NCBI GenBank assembly: GCA_027186245.1
Contig: CP114482.1
Coordinates: 26,493,209 to 26,557,208 of the forward strand
DNA length: 64,000 nucleotides
DNA from: Coriaria nepalensis
Taxonomy: Eukaryota; Streptophyta; Magnoliopsida; Cucurbitales; Coriariaceae
Direction: 5' to 3'
The notes under the pieces were generated by a model. That model searched no databases and was not told the DNA's origin. It saw only the letters and a program-made list of their open reading frames with translations. Positions 10,118 to 22,024 of the stretch are shown one piece after another. The number at the start of each line of letters is the position of its first letter. The stretch's first letter is position 1. The position numbers and the translations under genes were made by a program.

Positions 10118-12468
10118 CTTTTAATTGATTTAATGACTAGAGAAGACTCAATGACATGATTTTAAGGCTAAACAAACGCATAATTGCCTTCAGTAGATAT
10201 ATTGCATGTTTTGCACAAAAGTCGGGCTTGAAATGCGAAAATAGAATTCGTTTGAATTGATTTCGAATGATTTACTGACTAAAAGTGACTCAATGACATG
10301 ATTTTAAGGCTATACAAATGCCTAGTTGCCCTCAAAAGATCCATTGCAAATTATGCACAAAAGCCGTGGTTCAGGTGCGAAAAAAGATTTCGTTTAAATT
10401 TCTTCGAAATGATTTAATTACTAGAAGAGACTCGATGACATGATTTCAAGGCTAAACAATGGATAATTTGCTTGAATAGATCAATTGCAAGTTATGCACA
10501 AAAGTCTCGATTGAAGAGCGAAAATAGAATTTGTTCAAAATGCTTTCAAATGATTTGATGACTAGAAGACACTCAATGACATGATTTTAAGGTTAAAAAG
10601 ATGCATAGTTGCCTTCAATTATTGAATTGAAAGTTCTGAACGAAAGTTGTGTTTGAAGTGCGAAAAAATAGAATTCTTTCGAATTACTTTTAATTGATTT
10701 AATGACTAGAGAAGACTCAATGACATAATTTTAAGGCTAAACAAACGCATAATTCCCTTCAATAGATCAATGGAATGTTTTGCACAAAAGTCGTGTTTGA
10801 AATGCGAAAATAGAATTCGTTTGAATTGATTTCGAATGATTTCCTAACTAAAAGTGACTCAATGACATGATTTTAAGGCAATACAAATGCCTAGTTGCCT
10901 TCAAAAGATCCATTGCAAATTATGCATCAAAGCCGTGGTTCAGGTGCGAAAAAAGATTTTGTTCCAATTGCTTTGAAATGAATTAATTACTAGAACAGAC
11001 ACGATGACATGATTTCAAGGCTAAACAATGGATAATTTTCTTGAATAGATCAATTGCAAGTTATGCACAAAAGTCTCGATTGAAGAGCGAAAATAGAATT
11101 TGTTCAAAATGCTTTCAAATGATTTGATGACTAGAAGAGACTCAATGACATGATTTTAAGGCTAAAAAGATGCATAGTTGCCTTCAATTATTGAATTGAA
11201 AGTTCTGACCGAAAGTCGTGTTTGAAGTGCGAAAAAATAGAATTCTTCCGATTTACTTTTAATTGATTTAATGACTAGAGAAGACTCAATGACATGATTT
11301 TAAGGCTAAACAAACGCATAATTGCCTTCAGTAGATATATTGCATGTTTTGCACAAAAGTCGGGCTTGAAATGCGAAAATAGAATTCGTTTGAATTGATT
11401 TCGAATGATTTACTGACTAAAAGTGACTCAATGACATGATTTTAAGGCTATACAAATGCCTAGTTGCCCTCAAAAGATCCATTGCAAATTATGCACAAAA
11501 GCCGTGGTTCAGGTGCGAAAAAAGATTTCGTTTAAATTTCTTCGAAATGATTTAATTACTAGAAGAGACTCGATGACATGATTTCAAGGCTAAACAATGG
11601 ATAATTTGCTTGAATAGATCAATTGCAAGTTATGCACAAAAGTCTCGATTGAAGAGCGAAAATAGAATTTGTTCAAAATGCTTTCAAATGATTTGATGAC
11701 TAGAAGACACTCAATGACATGATTTTAAGGTTAAAAAGATGCATAGTTGCCTTCAATTATTGAATTGAAAGTTCTGAACGAAAGTTGTGTTTGAAGTGCG
11801 AAAAAATAGAATTCTTTCGAATTACTTTTAATTGATTTAATGACTAGAGAAGACTCAATGACATAATTTTAAGGCTAAACAAACGCATAATTCCCTTCAA
11901 TAGATCAATGGCATGTTTTGCACAAAAGTCGTGTTTGAAATGCGAAAATAGAATTCGTTTGAATTGATTTCGAATGATTTCCTAACTAAAAGTGACTCAA
12001 TGACATGATTTTAAGGCAATACAAATGCCTAGTTGCCTTCAAAAGATCCATTGCAAATTATGCATCAAAGCCGTGGTTCAGGTGCGAAAAAAGATTTTGT
12101 TCCAATTGCTTTGAAATGAATTAATTACTAGAACAGACACGATGACATGATTTCAAGGCTAAACAATGGATAATTTTCTTGAATAGATCAATTGCAAGTT
12201 ATGCACAAAAGTCTCGATTGAAGAGCGAAAATAGAATTTGTTCAAAATGCTTTCAAATGATTTGATGACTAGAAGAGACTCAATGACATGATTTTAAGGC
12301 TAAAAAGATGCATAGTTGCCTTCAATTATTGAATTGAAAGTTCTGACCGAAAGTCGTGTTTGAAGTGCGAAAAAATAGAATTCTTCCGATTTACTTTTAA
12401 TTGATTTAATGACTAGAGAAGACTCAATGACATGATTTTAAGGCTAAACAAACGCATAATTGCCTTCA
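10118..12468 (+). repeat. Recent tandem duplication, 1138 bp (two HOR units)
   Basis: Positions 10118-11330 match 11256-12468 at an offset of exactly 1138 bp. Rare shared markers are CGGGCTTG, TTCCTAACTAAAAG, GGCAATACAAATG, GCATCAAAGCC, GATTTTGTTCCAATTG, GAATTAATTAC and GAACAGACACG. Reading the two side by side I saw one substitution, A at 10774 versus C at 11912. The near identity suggests a very young unequal exchange or sequencing-scale duplication of an eight-monomer block. The outer limits are where the copies stop matching. Confidence 0.85.
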
Positions 12469-13250
12469 ATAGATCAATTGCATGTTTTGCACAAAAGTCG
12501 GGTTTGAAATGCGAAAATAGAATTCGTTTGAATTGATTTCGAATGATTTACTGACTAAAAGTGACTCAATGACATGATTTTAAGGCAATACAAATGCCTA
12601 GTTGCCTTCAAAAGATCCATTGCAAATTATGCACTAAAGCCGTGGTTCAGCTGCGAAAAAAGATTTCGTTCCAATTGCTTTGAAATGATTTAATTACTAA
12701 AAGAGACTCAATGACATGATTTCAAGGCTAAACAATGGATTTTTTTCTTGAATAGATCAATTGCAAGTTATGCACAAAAGTCTCGATTGAAGAGCGAAAA
12801 TAGAATTTGTAAAAAATGCTTTCAAATGATTTGATGACTATAAGAGACTCAATGACATGATTTTAAGGCTAAAAAGATGCATAGTTGCCTTCATTTATTG
12901 AATTGAAAGTTCTGAACGAAAGTCGTGTTTGAAGTGCGAAAAAATAGAATTTATTCGAATTACTTTTAATTGATTTAATGACTAGAGAAGACTCAATGAC
13001 ATGATTTTAAGGCTAAACAAACGCATAATTGCCTTCAATAGATCAATTGCGTGTTTTGCACAAAAGTCGGGTTTGAAATGCGAAAATAGAATTCGTTTGA
13101 ATTGATTTCGAATGATTTACTGACTAAAAGTGATTCAATGACATGATTTTAAGGCTATACAAATGCCTAGTTGCCTTCAAAAGATCCATTGCAAATTAGG
13201 CACAAAAGCCGTGGTTTAGGTGCGAAAAAAGATTTCATTTAAATTTCTTT

Positions 13251-14708
13251 GAAATGATTTAATTACTAGAAGAGACTCGATGACATGATTTCAAGGCTAA
13301 ACAATGCATAATTTGCTTGAATAGATCAATTGCAAGTTATGCACAAAAGTCTCGATTGAAGAGCGAAAATAGAATTTGTTCAAAATGCTTTCAAATGATT
13401 TGATGACTAGAAGAGACTCAATGACATGATTTTAAGGCTAAAAAGATGCATAGTTGCCTTCAATTATTGAATTTCAAGTTCTGAACGAAAGTCGTGTTTG
13501 AAGTGCGAAAAAATAAAATTCTTTCGAATTACTTTTAATTGATTTAATGACTAGAGAAGACTCAATGACAAGATTTTAAGGCTAAACAAACGCATAATTG
13601 CCTTCAGTAGATATATTGCATGTTTTGCACAAAAGTCGGGTTTGAAATGCGAAAATAGAATTCGTTTGAGTTGATTTCGAATGATTTACTGACTAAAAGT
13701 GACTCAATGACATGATTTTAAGGCTATACAAATGCCTAGTTGCCCTCAAAAGATCCATTGCAAATTATGCACATAAGCCGTGGTTCAGGTGCGAAAAAAG
13801 ATTTCGTTTAAATTTCTTTGAAATGATTTAATTACTAGAAGAGACTCGATGACATGATTTCAAGGCTAAACAATGGATAATTTGCTTGAATAGATCAATT
13901 GCAAGTTATGCACAAAAGTCTCGATTGAAGAGCGAAAATAGAATTTGTTCAAAATGCTTTCAAATGATTTGATGACTAGAAGACACTCAATGACATGATT
14001 TTAAGGCTAAAAAGATGCATAGTTGCCTTCAATTATTGAACTGAAAGTTCTGAACGAAAGTCGTGTTTGAAGTGCGAAAGAATAGAATTCTTTCGAATTA
14101 CTTTTAATTGATTTAATGACTAGAGAAGACTCAATGACATGATTTTAAGGCTAAACAAACGCATAATTGCCTTCAGTAGATATATCGCATGTTTTGCACA
14201 AAAGTCGGGTTTGAAATGCGAAAATAGAATTCGTTTGAATTGATTTCGAATGATTTACTGACTAAAAATTACTCAATGACATGATTTTAAGGCTATACAA
14301 ATGCCTAGTTGCCCTCAAAAGATCCATTGCAAATTATGCACATAAGCCGTGGTTCAGGTGCGAAAAAAGATTTCGTTTAAATTTCTTTGAAATGATTTAA
14401 TTACTAGAAGAGACTCGATGACATGATTTCAAGGCTAAACAATGGATAATTTGCTTGAATAGATCAATTGCAAGTTATGCACAAAAGTCTCGATTGAAGA
14501 GCGAAAATAGAATTTGTTCAAAATGCTTTCAAATGATTTGATGACTAGAAGGGACTCAATGACGTGATTTTAAGGCTAAAAAGATGCATAGTTGCCTTCA
14601 ATTATTGAATTTCAAGTTCTGAACGAAAGTCGTGTTTGAAGTGCGAAAAAATAAAATTCTTTCGAATTACTTTTAATTGATTTAATGACTAGAGAAGACT
14701 CAATGACA
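13251..14708 (+). repeat. Segmental duplication copy 1 (pairs with 17234-18691)
   Basis: This 1458 bp stretch appears identical to 17234-18691, 3983 bp (seven HOR units) downstream. Shared rare markers in order are GACAAGATTTTAAGG, GAGTTGATTTCG, GCACATAAGCC, GAAGACACTC, GAACTGAAAG, GCGAAAGAATAG, ATATCGCATG and CTAAAAATTACTC. The match begins after a T/C difference at 13250/17233 and ends before an A/T difference at 14709/18692. I saw no difference inside, though this was read by eye. Confidence 0.85.
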
Positions 14709-16014
14709 AGATTTTAAGGCTAAACAAACGCATAATTGCCTTCAGTAGATATATTGCATGTTTTGCACAAAAGTCGGGTTTGAAATGCGAAAATAGAATT
14801 CGTTTGAGTTGATTTCGAATGATTTACTGACTAAAAGTGACTCAATGACATGATTTTAAGGCTATACAAATGCCTCGTTGCCCTCAAAAGATCCATTGCA
14901 AATTATGCACAAAAGCCGTGGTTCAGGTGCGAAAAAAGATTTCGTTTAAATTTCTTCGAAATGATTTATTTACTAGAAGAGACTCAATGACATGATTTCA
15001 AGGCTAAACAATGGATAATTTGCTTGAATAGATCAATTGCAAGTTATGCACAAAAGTCTCGATTGAAGAGCGAAAATAGAATTTTCTCAAAATGCTTTCA
15101 AATGATTTGATGACTAGAAGGGACTCAATGACGTGATTTTAAGGCTAAAAAGATGCATAGTTGCCTTCAATTATTGAATTGAAAGTTCTGAACGAAAGTT
15201 GTGTTTGAAGTGCGAAAAAATAGAATTCTTTCGAATTACTTTTAATTGATTTAATGACTAGAGAAGACTCAATGACATGATTTTAAGGCTAAACAAACGC
15301 ATAATTGCCTTCAATAGATCAATTGCGTGTTTTGCACAAAAGTCGGGTTTGAAATGCGAAAATAGAATTCGTTTGAATTGATTTCGAATGATTTACTGAC
15401 TAAAAGTGATTCAATGACATGATTTTAAGGCTATACAAATGCCTAGTTGCCTTCAAAAGATCCATTGCAAATTATGCACATAAGCCGTGGTTCAGGTGCG
15501 AAAAAAGATTTCGTTTAAATTTCTTTGAAATGATTTAATTACTAGAAGAGACTCGATGACATGATTTCAAGGCTAAACAATGGATAATTTGCTTGAATAG
15601 ATCAATTGCAAGTTATGCACAAAAGTCTCGATTGAAGAGCGAAAATAGAATTTGTTCAAAATGCTTTCAAATGATTTGATGACTAGAAGGGACTCAATGA
15701 CGTGATTTTAAGGCTAAAAAGATGCATAGTTGCCTTCAATTATTGAATTTCAAGTTCTGAACGAAAGTCGTGTTTGAAGTGCGAAAAAATAAAATTCTTT
15801 CGAATTACTTTTAATTGATTTAATGACTAGAGAAGACTCAATGACAAGATTTTAAGGCTAAACAAACGCATAATTGCCTTCAGTAGATATATTGCATGTT
15901 TTGCACAAAAGTCGGGTTTGAAATGCGAAAATAGAATTCGTTTGAGTTGATTTCGAATGATTTACTGACTAAAAGTGACTCAATGACATGATTTTAAGGC
16001 TATACAAATGCCTA

Positions 16015-17289
16015 GTTGCCCTCAAAAGATCCATTGCAAATTATGCACAAAAGCCGTGGTTCAGGTGCGAAAAAAGATTTCGTTTAAATTTCTTCGAAAT
16101 GATTTATTTACTAGAAGAGACTCGATGACATGATTTCAAGGCTAAACAATGGATAATTTGCTTGAATAGATCAATTGCAAGTTATGCACAAAAGTCTCGA
16201 TTGAAGAGCGAAAATAGAATTTGTTCAAAATGCTTTCAAATGATTTGATGATTAGAAGGGACTCAATGACGTGATTTTAAGGCTAAAAAGATGCATAGTT
16301 GCCTTCAATTATTGAATTGAAAGTTCTGAACGAAAGTTGTGTTTGAAGTGCGAAAAAATAGAATTCTTTCGAATTACTTTTAATTGATTTAATGACTAGA
16401 GAAGACTCAATGACATGATTTTAAGGCTAAACAAACGCATAATTGCCTTCAATAGATCAATTGCGTGTTTTGCACAAAAGTCGGGTTTGAAATGCGAAAA
16501 TAGAATTCGTTTGAATTGATTTCGAATGATTTACTGACTAAAAGTGATTCAATGACATGATTTTAAGGCTATACAAATGCCTAGTTGCCTTCAAAAGATC
16601 CATTGCAAATTAGGCACAAAAGCCGTGGTTTAGGTGCGAAAAAAGATTTCATTTAAATTTCTTTGAAATGATTTAATTACTAGAAGAGACTCGATGACAT
16701 GATTTCAAGGCTAAACAATGCATAATTTGCTTGAATAGATCAATTGCAAGTTATGCACAAAAGTCTCGATTGAAGAGCGAAAATAGAATTTGTTCAAAAT
16801 GCTTTCAAATGATTTGATGACTAGAAGAGACTCAATGACATGATTTTAAGGCTAAAAAGATGCATAGTTGCCTTCAATTATTGAATTTCAAGTTCTGAAC
16901 GAAGGTCGTGTTTGAAGTGCGAAAAAATAGAATTCTTTCGAATTACTTTTAATTGATTTAATGACTAGAGAAGACTCAATGACATGATTTTAAGGCTAAA
17001 CAAACGCATAATTGCCTTCAATAGATCAATTGCATGTTTTGCACAAAAGTCGGGTTTGAAATGCGAAAATAGAATTCGTTTGAATTGATTCCGAATGATT
17101 TACTGACTAAAAGTGACTCAATGACCTGATTTTAAGGCTATACAAATGCCTAGTTGCCCTCAAAAGATCCATTGCAAATTATGCACAAAAGCCGTGGTTC
17201 AGGTGCGAAAAAAGATTTCGTTTAAATTTCTTCGAAATGATTTAATTACTAGAAGAGACTCGATGACATGATTTCAAGGCTAAACAATG
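16015..17289 (+). repeat. Segmental duplication copy 1 (pairs with 18860-20134)
   Basis: This block of about 1275 bp matches 18860-20134 at an offset of 2845 bp (five units). Shared markers are GATTTATTTACTAG, AATTAGGCAC with GTGGTTTAGG, GATTTCATTTAAATTTC, GAACGAAGGTCG, GATTCCGAATG and GACCTGATT. I noted two substitutions (T at 16252; GTTTG versus GTCTG in the D end). The marker AATTAGGCAC is also present at 13193, 3414 bp (six units) upstream of this copy. Confidence 0.75.
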
Positions 17290-18691
17290 CATAATTTGCT
17301 TGAATAGATCAATTGCAAGTTATGCACAAAAGTCTCGATTGAAGAGCGAAAATAGAATTTGTTCAAAATGCTTTCAAATGATTTGATGACTAGAAGAGAC
17401 TCAATGACATGATTTTAAGGCTAAAAAGATGCATAGTTGCCTTCAATTATTGAATTTCAAGTTCTGAACGAAAGTCGTGTTTGAAGTGCGAAAAAATAAA
17501 ATTCTTTCGAATTACTTTTAATTGATTTAATGACTAGAGAAGACTCAATGACAAGATTTTAAGGCTAAACAAACGCATAATTGCCTTCAGTAGATATATT
17601 GCATGTTTTGCACAAAAGTCGGGTTTGAAATGCGAAAATAGAATTCGTTTGAGTTGATTTCGAATGATTTACTGACTAAAAGTGACTCAATGACATGATT
17701 TTAAGGCTATACAAATGCCTAGTTGCCCTCAAAAGATCCATTGCAAATTATGCACATAAGCCGTGGTTCAGGTGCGAAAAAAGATTTCGTTTAAATTTCT
17801 TTGAAATGATTTAATTACTAGAAGAGACTCGATGACATGATTTCAAGGCTAAACAATGGATAATTTGCTTGAATAGATCAATTGCAAGTTATGCACAAAA
17901 GTCTCGATTGAAGAGCGAAAATAGAATTTGTTCAAAATGCTTTCAAATGATTTGATGACTAGAAGACACTCAATGACATGATTTTAAGGCTAAAAAGATG
18001 CATAGTTGCCTTCAATTATTGAACTGAAAGTTCTGAACGAAAGTCGTGTTTGAAGTGCGAAAGAATAGAATTCTTTCGAATTACTTTTAATTGATTTAAT
18101 GACTAGAGAAGACTCAATGACATGATTTTAAGGCTAAACAAACGCATAATTGCCTTCAGTAGATATATCGCATGTTTTGCACAAAAGTCGGGTTTGAAAT
18201 GCGAAAATAGAATTCGTTTGAATTGATTTCGAATGATTTACTGACTAAAAATTACTCAATGACATGATTTTAAGGCTATACAAATGCCTAGTTGCCCTCA
18301 AAAGATCCATTGCAAATTATGCACATAAGCCGTGGTTCAGGTGCGAAAAAAGATTTCGTTTAAATTTCTTTGAAATGATTTAATTACTAGAAGAGACTCG
18401 ATGACATGATTTCAAGGCTAAACAATGGATAATTTGCTTGAATAGATCAATTGCAAGTTATGCACAAAAGTCTCGATTGAAGAGCGAAAATAGAATTTGT
18501 TCAAAATGCTTTCAAATGATTTGATGACTAGAAGGGACTCAATGACGTGATTTTAAGGCTAAAAAGATGCATAGTTGCCTTCAATTATTGAATTTCAAGT
18601 TCTGAACGAAAGTCGTGTTTGAAGTGCGAAAAAATAAAATTCTTTCGAATTACTTTTAATTGATTTAATGACTAGAGAAGACTCAATGACA
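17234..18691 (+). repeat. Segmental duplication copy 2 (pairs with 13251-14708)
   Basis: This is the downstream partner of the 1458 bp block at 13251. The next unit again carries the rare CTAAAAATTACTC variant at 18813, one unit after the one at 18244, so this copy seems to have undergone a further one-unit (569 bp) local duplication after it was made. Confidence 0.85.
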
Positions 18692-18859
18692 TGATTTTAA
18701 GGCTAAACAAACGCATAATTGCCTTCAGTAGATATATCGCATGTTTTGCACAAAAGTCGGGTTTGAAATGCGAAAATAGAATTCGTTTGAATTGATTTCG
18801 AATGATTTACTGACTAAAAATTACTCAATGACATGATTTTAAGGCTATACAAATGCCTC

Positions 18860-20134
18860 GTTGCCCTCAAAAGATCCATTGCAAATTATGCACAAAAGCC
18901 GTGGTTCAGGTGCGAAAAAAGATTTCGTTTAAATTTCTTCGAAATGATTTATTTACTAGAAGAGACTCGATGACATGATTTCAAGGCTAAACAATGGATA
19001 ATTTGCTTGAATAGATCAATTGCAAGTTATGCACAAAAGTCTCGATTGAAGAGCGAAAATAGAATTTGTTCAAAATGCTTTCAAATGATTTGATGACTAG
19101 AAGGGACTCAATGACGTGATTTTAAGGCTAAAAAGATGCATAGTTGCCTTCAATTATTGAATTGAAAGTTCTGAACGAAAGTTGTGTTTGAAGTGCGAAA
19201 AAATAGAATTCTTTCGAATTACTTTTAATTGATTTAATGACTAGAGAAGACTCAATGACATGATTTTAAGGCTAAACAAACGCATAATTGCCTTCAATAG
19301 ATCAATTGCGTGTTTTGCACAAAAGTCGGGTCTGAAATGCGAAAATAGAATTCGTTTGAATTGATTTCGAATGATTTACTGACTAAAAGTGATTCAATGA
19401 CATGATTTTAAGGCTATACAAATGCCTAGTTGCCTTCAAAAGATCCATTGCAAATTAGGCACAAAAGCCGTGGTTTAGGTGCGAAAAAAGATTTCATTTA
19501 AATTTCTTTGAAATGATTTAATTACTAGAAGAGACTCGATGACATGATTTCAAGGCTAAACAATGCATAATTTGCTTGAATAGATCAATTGCAAGTTATG
19601 CACAAAAGTCTCGATTGAAGAGCGAAAATAGAATTTGTTCAAAATGCTTTCAAATGATTTGATGACTAGAAGAGACTCAATGACATGATTTTAAGGCTAA
19701 AAAGATGCATAGTTGCCTTCAATTATTGAATTTCAAGTTCTGAACGAAGGTCGTGTTTGAAGTGCGAAAAAATAGAATTCTTTCGAATTACTTTTAATTG
19801 ATTTAATGACTAGAGAAGACTCAATGACATGATTTTAAGGCTAAACAAACGCATAATTGCCTTCAATAGATCAATTGCATGTTTTGCACAAAAGTCGGGT
19901 TTGAAATGCGAAAATAGAATTCGTTTGAATTGATTCCGAATGATTTACTGACTAAAAGTGACTCAATGACCTGATTTTAAGGCTATACAAATGCCTAGTT
20001 GCCCTCAAAAGATCCATTGCAAATTATGCACAAAAGCCGTGGTTCAGGTGCGAAAAAAGATTTCGTTTAAATTTCTTCGAAATGATTTAATTACTAGAAG
20101 AGACTCGATGACATGATTTCAAGGCTAAACAATG
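18860..20134 (+). repeat. Segmental duplication copy 2 (pairs with 16015-17289)
   Basis: This is the partner of the five-unit-offset block. The two copies part at 17290/20135, where the B monomer reads CAATGCATAAT upstream and CAATGGATAAT here. The block overlaps the end of the 1138 bp duplication that starts at 19685, so the events are nested. Confidence 0.75.
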
Positions 20135-22024
20135 GATAATTTGCTTGAATAGATCAATTGCAAGTTATGCACAAAAGTCTCGATTGAAGAGCGAAAATAG
20201 AATTTGTTCAAAATGCTTTCAAATGATTTGATGACTAGAAGACACTCAATGACATGATTTTAAGGCTAAAAAGATGCATAGTTGCCTTCAATTATTGAAT
20301 TGAAAGTTCTGAACGACAGTCGTGTTTGAAGTGCGAAAAAATAGAATTCTTTCGAATTACTTTTAATTGATTTAATGACTAGAGAAGACTCAATGACATG
20401 ATTTTAAGGCTAAACAAACGCATAATTGCCTTCAGTAGATATATTGCATGTTTTGCACAAAAGTCGGGTTTGAAATGCGAAAATAGAATTCGTTTGAATT
20501 GATTTCGAATGATTTACTGACTAAAAGTGACTCAATGACATGATTTTAAGGCTATACAAATGCCTAGTTGCCCTCAAAAGATCCATTGCAAATTATGCAC
20601 AAAAGCCGTGGTTCAGGTGCGAAAAAAGATTTCGTTTAAATTTCTTTGAAATGATTTAATTACTACAAGAGACTCGATGACATGATTTCAAGGCTAAACA
20701 ATGGATAATTTGCTTGAATAGATCAATTGCAAGTTATGCACAAAAGTCTCGATTGAAGAGCGAAAATAGAATTTGTTCAAAATGCTTTCAAATGATTTGA
20801 TGACTAGAAGGGACTCAATGACGTGATTTTAAGGCTAAAAAGATGCATAGTTGCCTTCAATTATTGAATTTCAAGTTCTGAACGAAGGTCGTGTTTGAAG
20901 TGCGAAAAAATAGAATTCTTTCGAATTACTTTTAATTGATTTAATGACTAGAGAAGACTCAATGACATGATTTTAAGGCTAAACAAACGCATAATTGCCT
21001 TCAATAGATCAATTGCATGTTTTGCACAAAAGTCGGGTTTGAAATGCGAAAATAGAATTCGTTTGAATTGATTCCGAATGATTTACTGACTAAAAGTGAC
21101 TCAATGACCTGATTTTAAGGCTATACAAATGCCTAGTTGCCCTCAAAAGATCCATTGCAAATTATGCACAAAAGCCGTGGTTCAGGTGCGAAAAAAGATT
21201 TCGTTTAAATTTCTTCGAAATGATTTAATTACTAGAAGAGACTCGATGACATGATTTCAAGGCTAAACAATGGATAATTTGCTTGAATAGATCAATTGCA
21301 AGTTATGCACAAAAGTCTCGATTGAAGAGCGAAAATAGAATTTGTTCAAAATGCTTTCAAATGATTTGATGACTAGAAGACACTCAATGACATGATTTTA
21401 AGGCTAAAAAGATGCATAGTTGCCTTCAATTATTGAATTGAAAGTTCTGAACGACAGTCGTGTTTGAAGTGCGAAAAAATAGAATTCTTTCGAATTACTT
21501 TTAATTGATTTAATGACTAGAGAAGACTCAATGACATGATTTTAAGGCTAAACAAACGCATAATTGCCTTCAGTAGATATATTGCATGTTTTGCACAAAA
21601 GTCGGGTTTGAAATGCGAAAATAGAATTCGTTTGAGTTGATTTCGAATGATTTACTGACTAAAAGTGACTCAATGACATGATTTTAAGGCTATACAAATG
21701 CCTAGTTGCCCTCAAAAGATCCATTGCAAATTATGCACAAAAGCCGTGGTTCAGGTGCGAAAAAAGATTTCGTTTAAATTTCTTTGAAATGATTTAATTA
21801 CTACAAGAGACTCGATGACATGATTTCAAGGCTAAACAATGGATAATTTGCTTGAATAGATCAATTGCAAGTTATGCACAAAAGTCTCGATTGAAGAGCG
21901 AAAATAGAATTTGTTCAAAATGCTTTCAAATGATTTGATGACTAGAAGGGACTCAATGACGTGATTTTAAGGCTAAAAAGATGCATAGTTGCCTTCAATT
22001 ATTGAATTTCAAGTTCTGAACGAA
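19685..22024 (+). repeat. Recent tandem duplication, 1138 bp (two HOR units)
   Basis: Positions 19685-20886 match 20823-22024 at an offset of 1138 bp. Markers present in both are GAACGACAGTCG (20311 and 21449), TACTACAAGAG (20661 and 21799), GAACGAAGGTCG, GATTCCGAATG and GACCTGATT. I noted one substitution (GAATTGATT versus GAGTTGATT in the second A). Again an eight-monomer block has been copied in tandem. Confidence 0.8.
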
